DNA of 34,200 nt from the NCBI GenBank assembly GCA_009602725.1, contig WELB01000021.1:212847-247046 (forward strand), given 5' to 3'. The position numbers and the translations under genes are program-made. The notes beneath the pieces are model-generated. The model did not search any database. It was not told the DNA's origin and was given only the letters and a program-made list of their open reading frames with translations. The DNA is from Spirogloea muscicola (taxonomy: Eukaryota > Streptophyta > Zygnematophyceae > Spirogloeales > Spirogloeaceae). This document shows positions 22,279 through 34,200 of the stretch, one piece after another. How positions within the stretch are numbered: the first letter of the stretch is position 1; every line of letters begins with the position of its first letter.

Positions 22279-22305
22279 CGCCGCCGCCGCCGCCGCCGCC
22301 GCCGN
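22279..22305. repeat. (GCC)n tract ending in N, 5' of GMD
   Basis: Eight GCC units precede a single N at 22305, about 130 bases before the GMD start codon. Composition and placement are the same as at the other 5' ends in this window. The N probably marks a closed gap in the GMD leader. Confidence 0.8.
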
Positions 22306-22432
22306 TCGCGCGGCCCGCTCCTCGCGGCGCCGATCGCTCCGCGAATCCGCCGCCTGCGGCCGCGTCCCTCCTCCCCACGCTCAGCTGGCCGCCGCCGCTG
22401 CCGCTGCAACCGCCGCCGCTGCCGCCGGCGGC

Positions 22433-24910
<2,478 letters not shown>

Positions 24911-26581
24911 GCACAACCTTCGCCAAAGCTTGCACTCTGTGCTGCGACACTGTCACTCCATTACTTGGTGTCTCTTTCACCGGTACTCGTGGTGCACATT
25001 GTAACGCCCTTAGCACAACCAAGTCCACCTTGCTCTTTCCTCTTGTACCCATGCTGTGCGGTGAGCCTAGAATGTTCGACTGCTGTGCCATTGCTTCGGA
25101 AGCGCTTTGCTGCTTTGCCAGCTGTGAGAGTGTCACTGTGGAGTCAGGCGTCTGTCTTCCTGTGCAACAACAACAGCACGAATCAATGTGCTCCAACAGA
25201 TGGGGCAAAATGCCGTCATATAGACTGTGACCACAGTCATAGCACTCGCTGGGTCCTGCAGGGTTGCACTTACTCGCAGGCCGCTTGCTATCCATGGGGT
25301 TCGCCCTACAAGGTCTCTGTAGGCGCTGTCGGTCTTGACCTCTTACCGAGAGCACGGGACCCTGCTGAGTAACAACCTCTGTTGGCAGGACTGTCTCTGC
25401 ATTTCCAGTTGAACTATGAGAGAGTTTACTGAGAGGAAGAAGGGTTGAGTGGACTTTCAATTTGGTGTACTCTCAGCCTGACATATATCTCAAAGCATGC
25501 CCTCAGGTGGTCACATTGGTTAGTGCAATGATTCGAGTCACTTGCCGTTGAAAACTGCACAGAAGTTGCTGTCAGTAAGCTCTGCAGATGTCTTCATCTG
25601 CATTTGCGTATGTCACCTTGGCCCTCTGCCAACAACTTTACTACCAGGAGACCTGTGATGTATTATTGCATCAGGATTTCTCAGCTTTGATCCATGACGA
25701 AGATTTACAGCTTGGTCTGCTTGTGAGGCTGAAAATTAGAGGATGCAATCCTGGCCGCTGTAACAGTGTCTCCCTGAAGGATCTTCAATTGCGCTTGCTG
25801 CCTACAAGAGTTCTTCAGTGGAGTGCGTACATGGCTCTGCAGGTGCAGCGTGCTAGGAACATGTCTCAGTAGTAGAGACCCTAAAGCAACAGCTAAGGCA
25901 ATGGACGTGAATCTGGAGGCTGTTACTTGGAGTGTGAGGGGAAATGCTCCCTTTGAAGAGCAAGTGCATGCTCCACTTACAACGCAGTTGCACCTTGCCC
26001 CTAACTAATCAAGGACAGAATGTAAGCAAGCTGGAGTGTCAGAGATCAACCCGTTGCTTGAAGTTTACTTGATGAGCATACTGAAGCACTAAGCCATGGG
26101 TGCCCGGCCAGCCAACAGTGGCGTACGCCCCAGGGACACCTGAGCAGATCGATGTGGCAGATCGATGTTGCAGCTGCTGCTTAAGTGATGCCCGACGGTA
26201 ACCATTGGCTGATTTGAGCAGCAAGAGTGCAGTGATGGAAGCTAGTGGCATTCGTAATGCAACCTGTGCTGAACACCACCTTGTTGTGACCACAGTAATG
26301 CAGGTGCTCCTAGTTGCTAGTTGGTCTGGCAGCCAGTCCTGTGACCACCGTGACCCCTCGCTGTTAACAGGAGGTGCCAAAGTTCATAAAGCAGGCACGC
26401 GGCAGGCTGCCAGCTTCTGCTTGACCTCTGACAGCCCTGCACAGCCGAGGAGCCCCAGGCAGCTGCCAGTCACGACATTGTGATTATGACTACATGGACT
26501 AAGATAGTGACTCTAAGCCGTTGCAGCGAGGTGCTGTCAAGGTAGTAGCTCCTGCTCATTGCAATAGCAGTGTTGGAGCTT
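24911..26581. other. Convergent spacer between GMD and the CtpA gene, no gene seen
   Basis: This holds the 3' flanks of two convergent genes. The longest open frames (for example at 25588-25872) have no family motif, codon character or splice context. A small imperfect tandem (GCAGATCGATGT-type, twice) lies at about 26143-26170. Confidence 0.5.
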
Positions 26582-29500
26582 CTAGAAGGAGACAATTTTG
26601 GAGGCGCTGCTGGTGAGTGTCGTGTTTTTGAGACGTAGGAAGATGCAGATCTGGCAGTGATCATATTTGGCACAGTCTAGGTAGTCAAGCACACCTGGTA
26701 GCGAGGAGAAGTCGGGCTGAATGCCGTTCTGGTCAATGTCGTTCTTGGCGGGCGTGACATACTTGCCGGCTGTCAGCACGATGCCGGAGCCATCGCTTAG
26801 CTCGTAGACTGACTGGATCAGGCCCTGGACAGGAAGGTAATCAGAGTTACGTGCTGGTGTCTCTGTGACGTATACGCCATGGAAGTGTCTTAGACAGTCT
26901 GGCTTTGATGGGTTGCAAGTGGTTGTCATCTGGAAAAACCAATCAACAGGAGTTAATAATTTCATAGCGACGAGCTTGTGCACATTCTGTACAGGAGGAA
27001 GCTGAAGCATGCTGGATAACACATACCTTCCCGAATGTCCGTTGTCCAACTAGAGCTGCCCGGCAGTTGTCATGTAATGCAGCCGCTAACTGCAGCGCAT
27101 GTGATTCCACAGGCTAAATAATCGAAGCTGATGCAATGTCAGACTTGCTAAGCTCTGCATGCTGACAATTGTCATGCAAGACTAGGAAGGACTGACAGCT
27201 TATGAGGCCACTTTTGGTCTATACACATGCATTTTGTGTTTAGACCAAAAGCACTTATTCAGGAGCCATGACTCTTGAAGCACCGCCATGTAAATGAAGC
27301 AGACTATGCCAGATAGAAAGATTGGGCTCTTACTATCTCACTAGCACTTGCTGTCCGGTCGTTGACAAGAACCTGTTGAAAGATCCTGAGAAATGTGTCA
27401 CGAGGACTTCGGGAATGAAGACTAACAGATTCTCAACAGTCTTAGCGATTGGTCACTGCACCCACTCACAAAGACTGCAGGCTGTGACATAGAGCATGTC
27501 TATGTGCAGATATCATATCTGGCATGAATTCTGGCGAGCAATTTACATGTAGGATGTGGGTACTCAGCAAAACATGCCAAACGTGTAGAGTCCGCAAAGT
27601 TCAGTGAGGGTTTAGCCTTTTTGTCCTTGATAGAAATTATAGTATATGATCCTTCTTCAGCAACTGCTGCGACCAACCAAGACATTACATTATGAGCCAG
27701 TCAAGGTAAATATTCGTCTTTACCACCAAGGGAGCATGCGAGAACGGAGGGCCTCTTGCCATCACACTTTTCAGGTTCTGTGGGTCCCGGTCTTCCGTGT
27801 ACACTACCTGCACGTCCTTGTCCACATATGTCAGATGAGAGCAGGCTGCTGGCAAGTAGACAGTCAGGCTGAAGCGTAGCATAGCTGTGCACTTCACTGA
27901 TATGAGGAAAAGAGGAGAGACCCACCACGGCCCCTTCATCAAGGAAGAGCTTGGAGATTTCAACTCCAGCCTGTGCTACATTTGGCAACATAAATCAAAA
28001 TCAGGTGAGCCAACATCAAGCAGCCCAGAACATACACGGGCCTATTGCAAGGAAAAGTGACATCTAAGAGCGTCACACAGCACTGCAAGATGGCGATGCA
28101 GGCTCGGGTCAGTCAGCTTGTAGGACTCTTTGTTGCTTCAACGCGAGATGGCAGGGGACCAAATCCGAGAAAAGAAAGACGAGGAAGGAGGAACTCTAAT
28201 GCATACTTCAATGTACAGTAAGACAGTCGCAGAGCTAACCTGGACCAGGCCGCCGCCATTGTCTCGGATGTCCAGTGTGTATGAGGTGGCACCAGCATCC
28301 TGCAGCCTCCTCATCGCTGCACAAGACCCCAAGAGACAAAGGCACGACTGGATGATGTTGCAAATATATCCCCATCAGAGGAAGTACAAGGACATCATCG
28401 GCGCTTGCCTGCTGGACTCAGTAGGCACTGGTACCATCACCAGGTTGACTCGCAGCCTCTTTCATGGTACAAAAAAGCTACAGAGTCACAGTCTTCATTA
28501 GTTATTGTCTACTCTATCTGATAGCTTCCACAATGATTTAGCTGCATGCACCTGTGACAAGGTCGCGCTTAGCCAGGGCATTGAACTCCCGTAATCGGAT
28601 GTAGCCGAATTTCTGGCCACGGTCCAGCCCTGTGCCCTTTTGCAAACGAAAGAGCACTGGCGTCTTCACGTCCATCTGACGCTGTAGGCTCACCGTCTGA
28701 ATGGGACCACAGTCGCCGCGCCTCACCTGCAGGAATTTATTCTCCAGACGTATTATGCATTGACTAGGTTGTATCATCTTGAACTCAGTCAAGTCTGGCC
28801 TGCCTAGGTCACCTCAGCGCATGTACGATCGAGCAATAAGCATGCGGTGCTAAATATTTATGAGAATAACAAATGGGCAACACGAGGCTCGCCTGCAGGG
28901 AGACTTGGGTGCCCTTGGGGCCTTGGATGAGCGAGGATACGTCAAAAGCTGACTTGCCGGACACACTCTCCTGGTTTACCTCCAGTATCTCATCGCCCTG
29001 TTTGAGAGCAAACCTCTGTCATGCTGCTGGGTTGAGAAAGGAAGAGTGGAGCACACATGAACAGACATCAACTGCCATACTTAAGGGCATTTCGGAGATG
29101 GCGAGGCTTGTATGATATTGACGGCAGATTATTTATTGTCATTGTCAATGCTGACTGCAGCGACCTGCTGGAGGCGGCAGACGACAAGTGGATTAGACCT
29201 GCCGTATGCCGGCCTTGGCTGCGGGGGAGTTGATGACGAGCCCAAGGACGACGAGCCGCCGGTTTCCCCTACCCTCCGGCCCTCCAAGTTCAACGATGTT
29301 GAGGCCCACCCCTGTCACGTCGTACTTGGCGAGCTCGGAGAACTGTGTTGGCCAGCACAAAACCAAGGGCTAAGTATACTGGAACTTAAAACAGTTTGCC
29401 AACAGGTTATACTTATCTTGACCAGCAAGTGACTGCTGCCACAGCCACCTAGAGTACAATGGACTAAGTCCTGCTTAATCCTTGCTGATGAAAGCAACCA

Positions 29501-31164
29501 CGAGATGTGCATGCATAAACTCTATTATCCTGTTGGTGAAGCTGCTACAAGCTCAGCTAGATAGAATGATGAGCATGCCACCTATATGCTCTTCTTTGCC
29601 TGATCTGCAACTCACTACAGTTCACTACTTAAGATCCTCTACATCCACAGGTATCACAAGTGGCTCACTACCACAACCTGCTCTGGTGTAAGGAAGCGGC
29701 TGTAGGGGTCTTGCAGACTGGTAAGCATTGAGCTGATGGCACTGTACGCAGCCATCTTGCTCCTCAGGGGCCGCCTGAGCAGCTCCGTCCGCTTTGCCTG
29801 CTCAAGACCCAGAGATGCTTTGTTGAAATTCGGAGACCCAAATTTGCAAGCAGCCAGACGAAAGTATGACTTCAAGGTTGCAGATCTTATCATGGAGACA
29901 GCCCCAACTGTAACTGATCAATTTCACGTCAGCTCTAGCTGATGTTGCTCAATGAACAAGCTGTGTTATGCAAAGCAGGCTTGGAAAACATGGCACCCGG
30001 GCGAGAGTGCTGCAGGACAGAGCAGACGCAAAGCAAAGGAGAACCCAAATGCCAAGCTACATTGCTCACGGCTAATGTGAAGTCGAGATGTGAAGGCGAC
30101 ATTGCATGGACCCAACCTCAGCATCAACTTTAGCTTACTCCTGTATTTAGATGTCCGTATTATAGTCCTACACCTAGCAACGGGGGCCGCGGAGGCAACC
30201 AAGGCACAGGGTTGTGGCAGTGCCTGACCGCCCAGGCTTCAGGCGTCCAGCCGCGGTGGCGTGCATCCAGGAAGCTCTCGTTGACGACTGTCCAGGCCTC
30301 GAGAGCCAGCTCCTCGGGCGTGGCCTGCACCAGAATGCAGTTGCCCAAGGGACAGTCAGAGCCTCTGGAGCATTCTGGCAGTCTCTTTGCCAGGATCGAT
30401 AAGCTTAGGCTATGCAGCTCGCTGCGTTCACTTAGCAGTGCACGATGGAATACTGCCATTCCTTCAACTATTTACCAACCTGATGCCGCAGCATCACATA
30501 ATCTGGTTAATATTTCGATTACCAAATGACCATCGAAAGCAAGCGCAAACGGCGTAAGCTGCAGACTGCTAGGACTTGATGTGCGACCGCTCTGGAGAGG
30601 GACAGTGCAGTGTCGAGGCTGCTCATTGTCTAAGGAAAATCTTGCTTGCTGCTGCTCAGGATTGAACCTAAGCCCTGAGGAACCTGAACCCTAAGCCCTG
30701 TAGCGCAGCGCCTGGCAATACATGCCTAATATTGAGGTTGTCAAGCGCCAATTAGGGTTCAGGTTAGAATTTAGGGTTTAGCGTCAGGCCGCATGAGCTT
30801 AAGTGAAGTGCCTGCTGCCATGGCTCACCTCCTCCTCTGGGCCAGCGGCCGCCGCCTCCACGGCCGCCTTGGCAGCGAGCTCCGCGGTGCACTGCACGGG
30901 CTCGCCGTCGGAGCCGCGGCGCTCGGACGCCGGCGCCACAGCCAGCTGCCGCAGCACGGCCGNAGCCGCCGCGACGCCGCCGCGCTCGTCGCCGGCGGCG
31001 GCGGCCGCCAAGCATCGCACATCATGGCAGGCGCCTCGGGTTGCGATGGAGTCTGGCTGCCGCGGCGGATATGAAGACAGCGGCTGCTGCAATGGACGGC
31101 ACGTCGGCGCCGGTGCAGCCGCGCTGCCGCCGGCGACGACGGCCATGAGGCTTGCGGCAGCCAT
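26582..31164 (-). CDS. CTPA: D1 C-terminal processing protease (CtpA, S41 family), 12 exons
   Basis: Minus-strand exons: 30829-31164, 30229-30324, 29678-29797, 29199-29342, 28893-28997, 28552-28726, 28240-28316, 27926-27970, 27724-27807, 27334-27372, 27027-27089, 26582-26824; phases all match, about 508 residues. CtpA cleaves the C-terminal extension of the photosystem II D1 precursor in the thylakoid lumen, allowing assembly of the manganese cluster. Visible marks: LEAWTVVNESFLD, SLQDPYSRFLTPEQ, a PDZ domain (TGVGLNIVELGG, SPAAKAGIRQGDEILEVNQE, residues ~195-270), GYIRLREF, TLDIRDNGGGL, then the catalytic Ser403 in TASASEI and Lys428 in RTFGKGLIQSV, 25 residues apart as in the family, and ELSDGSG with YVTPAKNDID. 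The start ATG 31164 gives an Ala/Ser-rich plastid transit-type leader (MAAASLMAVVAGG). A single N at 30963 interrupts exon 1, and no clear lumen signal is visible, so some residues may be missing. Intron 5 appears to use a GC donor. Confidence 0.94.
27211..27251. repeat. 11-bp perfect inverted repeat in a CtpA intron
   Basis: Arms CTTTTGGTCTA (27211-27221) and TAGACCAAAAG (27241-27251) are separated by 19 bases, with extra partial pairing of ACACA to TGTGT inside. It lies in the intron between exons 10 and 11 of the CtpA gene. It may be a remnant of a tiny inverted-repeat element or an RNA hairpin. Confidence 0.7.
30664..30780 (-). promoter_or_regulatory. Telo-box-like tracts in CtpA intron 1
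   Basis: On the sense (minus) strand TAAACCCTAA lies at 30771-30780, about 50 bases after the first donor, and GAACCCTAA at 30752-30760. A second cluster in the opposite orientation (GAACCTAAGCCCTGAGG, CTGAACCCTAAGCCCTG) occupies 30664-30700. The first is an exact match to the plant telo-box AAACCCTAA. A regulatory function is inferred, not shown. Confidence 0.5.
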
Positions 31165-31559
31165 CTGCACGAGGTTCCGGCCGCCGCCGCCACCGCCGCC
31201 TCGAGCGCCAGTCAGACCGGCTGTGCTGTGCTCCTGGTGTCGTCTGTCGCAGCGCCGAGGGCAGAGCTTCGAAGGACAAGCGTACGCCGCAATGGCGTCG
31301 AGGCGGGAGAGGCACGACGGCGGCAAGGCTGGCTTCTTCGCTTCCTCACGAGCTCTGCAGTGGGGAGGACTCTCGAGCACTTGGATCATGCTCCTGCCTC
31401 GACTCAGCCATGGACGCCAAGTTGCAGTGTTGAGGAGTTGCAAATCATAGGGGTTGGTATTCAGGCTTGCTTGGAATACATCAAATGGTAAAGCCTAATA
31501 ATAGGGAGGTTACTGCTTTCCAATGGTGATAGGATAGTGGCTCTTTCCGGAAGGGAGGC

Positions 31560-31656
31560 AAGGGCTGTGAGAAGAAGTGGCTCTCCCAGTGGGGGCAAGG
31601 GCTGTAAGAAGAAGTGGCTCTCCCAATGGGGGCAAGGGCTGTGAGAAGCCAGCCCG
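31560..31656. repeat. 37-bp tandem repeat, 2.6 copies
   Basis: Units start at 31560, 31597 and 31634. The first two begin AAGGGCTGTGAGAAGAAG (second unit with A for G) and end GGGGGC; the third diverges into GAAGCCAGCCCG. The unit is the reverse complement of the CACAGCCCTTGCCCCCATTGGGAG block at 13.48 kb, so the tandem grew from the dispersed repeat. Confidence 0.85.
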
Positions 31657-31970
31657 AAAAGAATCGACAAGGTTCAAAGGGGCCAAATTACGAGCTAAGC
31701 AGCTAGTAAGGGGAGAAGTGCGCGCCCATAGAGAAGAGGGGCTGGCAAAGCCAGTAAGGGGCCTGAAGAGGCTATGGCAGAAAAGGGGAGGATGGACCTA
31801 CTCAGTAGTTACGAGTGAGGAGCCTCACATCCGACAGACTAGCTGCCGGAAAACCATCCCTGGCTGTGAACAGCCAGCCCGAAAACAAATGACCAGGTCC
31901 GAAGCGGGCAAAGAGGGAAGGGCTCGCCCATAGAGAAGAGGGGCTGGCAAAGCCAGCCCTAACAAGAGTG
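31614..31970 (-). repeat. Dispersed repeat, inverted copy of 13308-13515
   Basis: Besides the blocks matching 13308-13515 in reverse complement, it holds a 32-bp exact direct repeat at 31723-31754 and 31925-31956 (starting CGCCCATAGAGAAGAGGGGC). A perfect 6-bp hairpin TGGCTG-TGAA-CAGCCA lies at about 31861-31876. There is no coding signal. Confidence 0.8.
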
Positions 31971-32129
31971 GCCAAAGAGCGCTGTCTCAGACCTTCCCCG
32001 GGAAATGCTTGAAAGGCTCCAATCTGAATAGATTCTAATCTCGAGAGATCTGCATCTATTCACTTGCCAGAGCTTCTCCGCAGAGTGTTGTGATCGGCAG
32101 GTCACCCTGTACATCATCTTGGATGATCG

Positions 32130-32266
32130 CCACGCTTTGGCTGCTACTTCTGGGTTTCGTCGGGATGCCTCTTTTCCAGCTGCAAGTTACTCCGACTTGC
32201 GGCTGCTGACTCAGGTTTACTGAGCTCCCATTCACTGTAGTCTTGCATAGCTGTATGGTTTCGGCG
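32130..32266 (+). repeat. Dispersed repeat, direct copy of 13921-14085
   Basis: It shares TTGGCTGCTACTTCTGGG-like, GCCTCTTTTCCAGCTGCAAG-like and TTACTGAGCTCCCAT blocks in the same order and orientation as 13921-14085, but lacks the 26-base palindrome of that copy. Confidence 0.8.
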
Positions 32267-32275
32267 CCCTCTGAA

Positions 32276-33527
32276 GAGTCATTTTTTGATAAATGGATGG
32301 CTGTCATTAGATGGCTCTAATGGGCCAACCCAGAAGAAGAGGAATAGAGCTCGAAGGGGCCTCCGAGATGAAGGGTGTACAGGATCTCTAGTTCTTGCAG
32401 GCATGCGTTGCTCCAAAATGCAGACCACGTGCTACACCATGTACACTCTGCAGGGAGCGGAGTAAGAACCTCGCCTTTCTTATTAAGGGGAATGGCCTCG
32501 TTGTTGAACGTAGTACTATGGTTAACCAGCCGTTCAGGTTGAGTGACCATCTAACTCGGCCTATTGGCCCTGAGACACTTAGTCAGTAATCATTCTCCCA
32601 GGCTGTAAGATCTTTCATGTATGCAGTGGAGTAGACCAGAAATTGCAGCAGCTGTAGCTAAGCAGAAGGCTGAGAAGGAAGTACTCAATATAGCAGTATG
32701 ACCGCTGACATCTTTACTTCAATAATTCAGGTCTCTCAAGTGCAGGGCTAGTTTAGTCAGGAACTCATAAGAGGGAGCATCCTTTCCTGCTTATTAGCCC
32801 TTGATACTGTCTAACCGTCCCACTTAGGAGTGGGCGCTTGTTGCATCTGGAGGCGGCTTGCCCAGGCCACCTTGGCTGCCACGTAGCGCCATGTTGCGCC
32901 TGAGTCAGCAGCACTCGTGCTGACTCAAAGCACAATTTTGTACTACAGGGATCAGTGGGCCTGTGTCCACTCACTACCAACAGGAGCCACCGAACTCCTT
33001 TTACCCACAACTCCTTGGTTGCCAGCACCCACACCACTACCTTTGAGTTGCTGCCGGCCTGCTTCCTCAGAGTCTGCTGCCATTACCGCCATGGACAGGA
33101 AGGCGCGAACAGAGCACGGCACTCTCTCGAGGAGAGTCGCTTCTTCAATGCCTGAGCCCTGGTTGAGTGATGGTAGAACTTGCTATGCCGACAAAAGAAA
33201 ATGGTGGGTATCAGATCTGGCAATTCGGAGTTTATAGAGGTCTTCAGACAAGAGGTCAGGGCTCAAGTGTCTGCAACGAATCCACACTATGAGTGCTTCG
33301 AGGTACAAGTCAATGCAAAGTCGCAAGTCAATGCAAAGTCTTCCTTTCTGACTCCTGTGACAACAAAATACGACAGCAAAAGCAATCTTGACGGCTTGCA
33401 CGAAGCGTGGCAGCCAAAGTTGATCAGGTTGCCAGCTTGCCAAGTCCGCGAGGCTTAGACATGAAGCTCCAATCAAAAATGTTGTGTGCAGTTGCACGCG
33501 AAGCTACGTAGCCAATGACTTAGTCTT
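32276..33527. other. Spacer with two small repeats, no gene seen
   Basis: Open frames here lack motifs and splice support. An inverted repeat TGAGTCAGCA / TGCTGACTCA with a 7-base loop lies at 32901-32927. An 18-base tandem (CAAGTCAATGCAAAGTCG) occurs almost twice at 33306-33340. Confidence 0.5.
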
Positions 33528-34154
33528 TCACTTTCCGACCATTGCATGCTCCTTGCACAGTGGCACAGCCAGCTGCCCCAAGGGGAGGAGTGATGCGCCG
33601 AGGGCAACCCACACGCCAGGTGCGCCAGGCACCTGCACAGGAATGCCGAGAGCAAGCGGCAGGGCGCCGCCTCCGAGCACAGTGCACGGCGGCGAGAGGA
33701 GCAAGCCAGGCCCGGGATTGGGCGGCACCCCAGGGCCAGGCACCGGTGGCATGTCGGGGCGGCCCGGCGTGGGGAAGGGCGGCGTGCCGGGTGGGAACTG
33801 CGGCTCCGGAGCTGGCGGCGGCGTGCCGCCGGGTGGAGTGGCTGGCGGTGGGATGGGGCCTGGGATCTCGGGGCCTGGGTATGTCGGCGGCCGCTCGTCG
33901 GGGATGCCGGGCGCCGTGCCCGGGCCCGGCGGAAACGGGATTGGCACTGCGATGGCCACCGCCATGCCCGGGGCTCGACAACGCACCCTTGCCGCAGCCA
34001 CACCTGCGCACAGCGTGGAGGCGACGGCAGCCGACGCCGCCGACGCGCGCGGCGGGCTGTAAGTCACGAACGCCTTCTTGGCCTTGGCCGGGGGAGGCTG
34101 TGGGACGAAGGGCGGCGGCATGGGCGCCGGCTCGCTGGGGCCCGGGAGCGGCAC
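33528..34154 (-). CDS. Proline-rich protein of unknown function, 5' end uncertain
   Basis: A 208-codon frame starts MPLPGPSEPAPMPPPF and is about one third proline. It has a basic stretch PPAKAKKAFVTYSPPRA, an Ala-rich helix-like segment, a short hydrophobic patch (MAVAIAVPIPF), and then PGPEIPGPIPPP-type repeats. I do not recognise a family. Pro-rich repeats of this kind occur in algal cell-wall and disordered regulatory proteins, but nothing here decides between them. The frame stays open upstream to the poly-A run at the window end, so the true start may lie beyond. The opposite strand is also open and Gly-rich, as expected for this composition, so coding is not certain. A donor-like GCAG|GTGTGG near 34010 could end a shorter first exon. 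Confidence 0.35.
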   Translation of the reverse strand: MPLPGPSEPAPMPPPFVPQPPPAKAKKAFVTYSPPRASAASAAVASTLCAGVAAARVRCRAPGMAVAIAVPIPFPPGPGTAPGIPDERPPTYPGPEIPGPIPPPATPPGGTPPPAPEPQFPPGTPPFPTPGRPDMPPVPGPGVPPNPGPGLLLSPPCTVLGGGALPLALGIPVQVPGAPGVWVALGASLLPLGQLAVPLCKEHAMVGK

Positions 34155-34180
34155 CGCCTGCGGCGGCGGCGTGAGCGGCG

Positions 34181-34200
34181 AAAAAAAAAAAAAAAAAAAA
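34181..34200. other. Poly-A run at the window end (probable assembly artefact)
   Basis: At least 20 A follow GAGCGGCG at the window edge, in the same kind of GC-rich context as the 80-A block at 12744. It most likely marks another badly resolved GC-rich 5' end. Confidence 0.6.

Noticed and set aside
25588-25872. A 94-codon plus-strand frame downstream of GMD
   Set aside because: No recognisable motif, no splice support and no coding-like composition; probably chance within a spacer.
31560-31970. CRISPR-like array or prokaryotic insertion
   Set aside because: Repeat units are adjacent without unique spacers, resemble dispersed nuclear repeats elsewhere in the window, and no cas-like or transposase gene is present.
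32901-32927. Transcription terminator or AP-1-like operator
   Set aside because: A 10-bp inverted repeat containing TGAGTCA is likely to arise by chance, and it is not near a supported gene end.

Overview
The window looks like nuclear DNA of a photosynthetic eukaryote, most likely a chlorophyte green alga. Every confident gene is split by GT-AG introns with consistent reading phase. Products include a predicted thylakoid-lumen D1 C-terminal processing protease, a bacterial-type ribosomal protein S6 with an N-terminal extension, and a homologue of the plant protein MOS1. First exons are very GC-rich, with (GCC)n tracts and Ala/Gly/Pro-rich translations, whereas introns and spacers are near balanced composition. 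The species cannot be named from sequence alone.

Layout. 1-439: possible 3' end of a PPR-like gene (+). 1070-8140: MOS1/BAT2-type protein (-), eight exons. 9795-12335: PHD plus extended-PHD chromatin reader (-), four exons and a possible fifth hidden behind an 80-A artefact. 12.9-15.1 kb: spacer holding dispersed repeats. 15065-18243: protein phosphatase methylesterase PPME1 (-), ten exons. About 18268-18543: orphan first exon of a USP12/46-type deubiquitinase (-). 18659-19115: 457-base gap. 19116-20478: ribosomal protein S6 (+). 20.5-22.4 kb: spacer with more dispersed repeats. 22433-24910: GDP-mannose 4,6-dehydratase (+), six exons. 26582-31164: CtpA-type D1 processing protease (-), twelve exons. 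31.5-32.3 kb: repeats. 33528-34154: proline-rich ORF (-). The window ends in another poly-A run.

The genes are unrelated housekeeping and regulatory functions (nuclear regulation, PP2A demethylation, organellar translation, nucleotide-sugar synthesis, photosystem II maturation). There is no operon logic. All exon joins were made by hand, by matching splice motifs, phase and family motifs, so individual boundaries can be off while the product calls are firm.

No new multi-gene system was found. The points most worth checking are: telomere-like (telo-box-like) tracts in three first introns; a dispersed repeat family with direct and inverted copies; the orphan deubiquitinase exon abutting a tRNA-like sequence and PPME1; and the coincidence of nearly every gene 5' end with an assembly break in GC-rich sequence.
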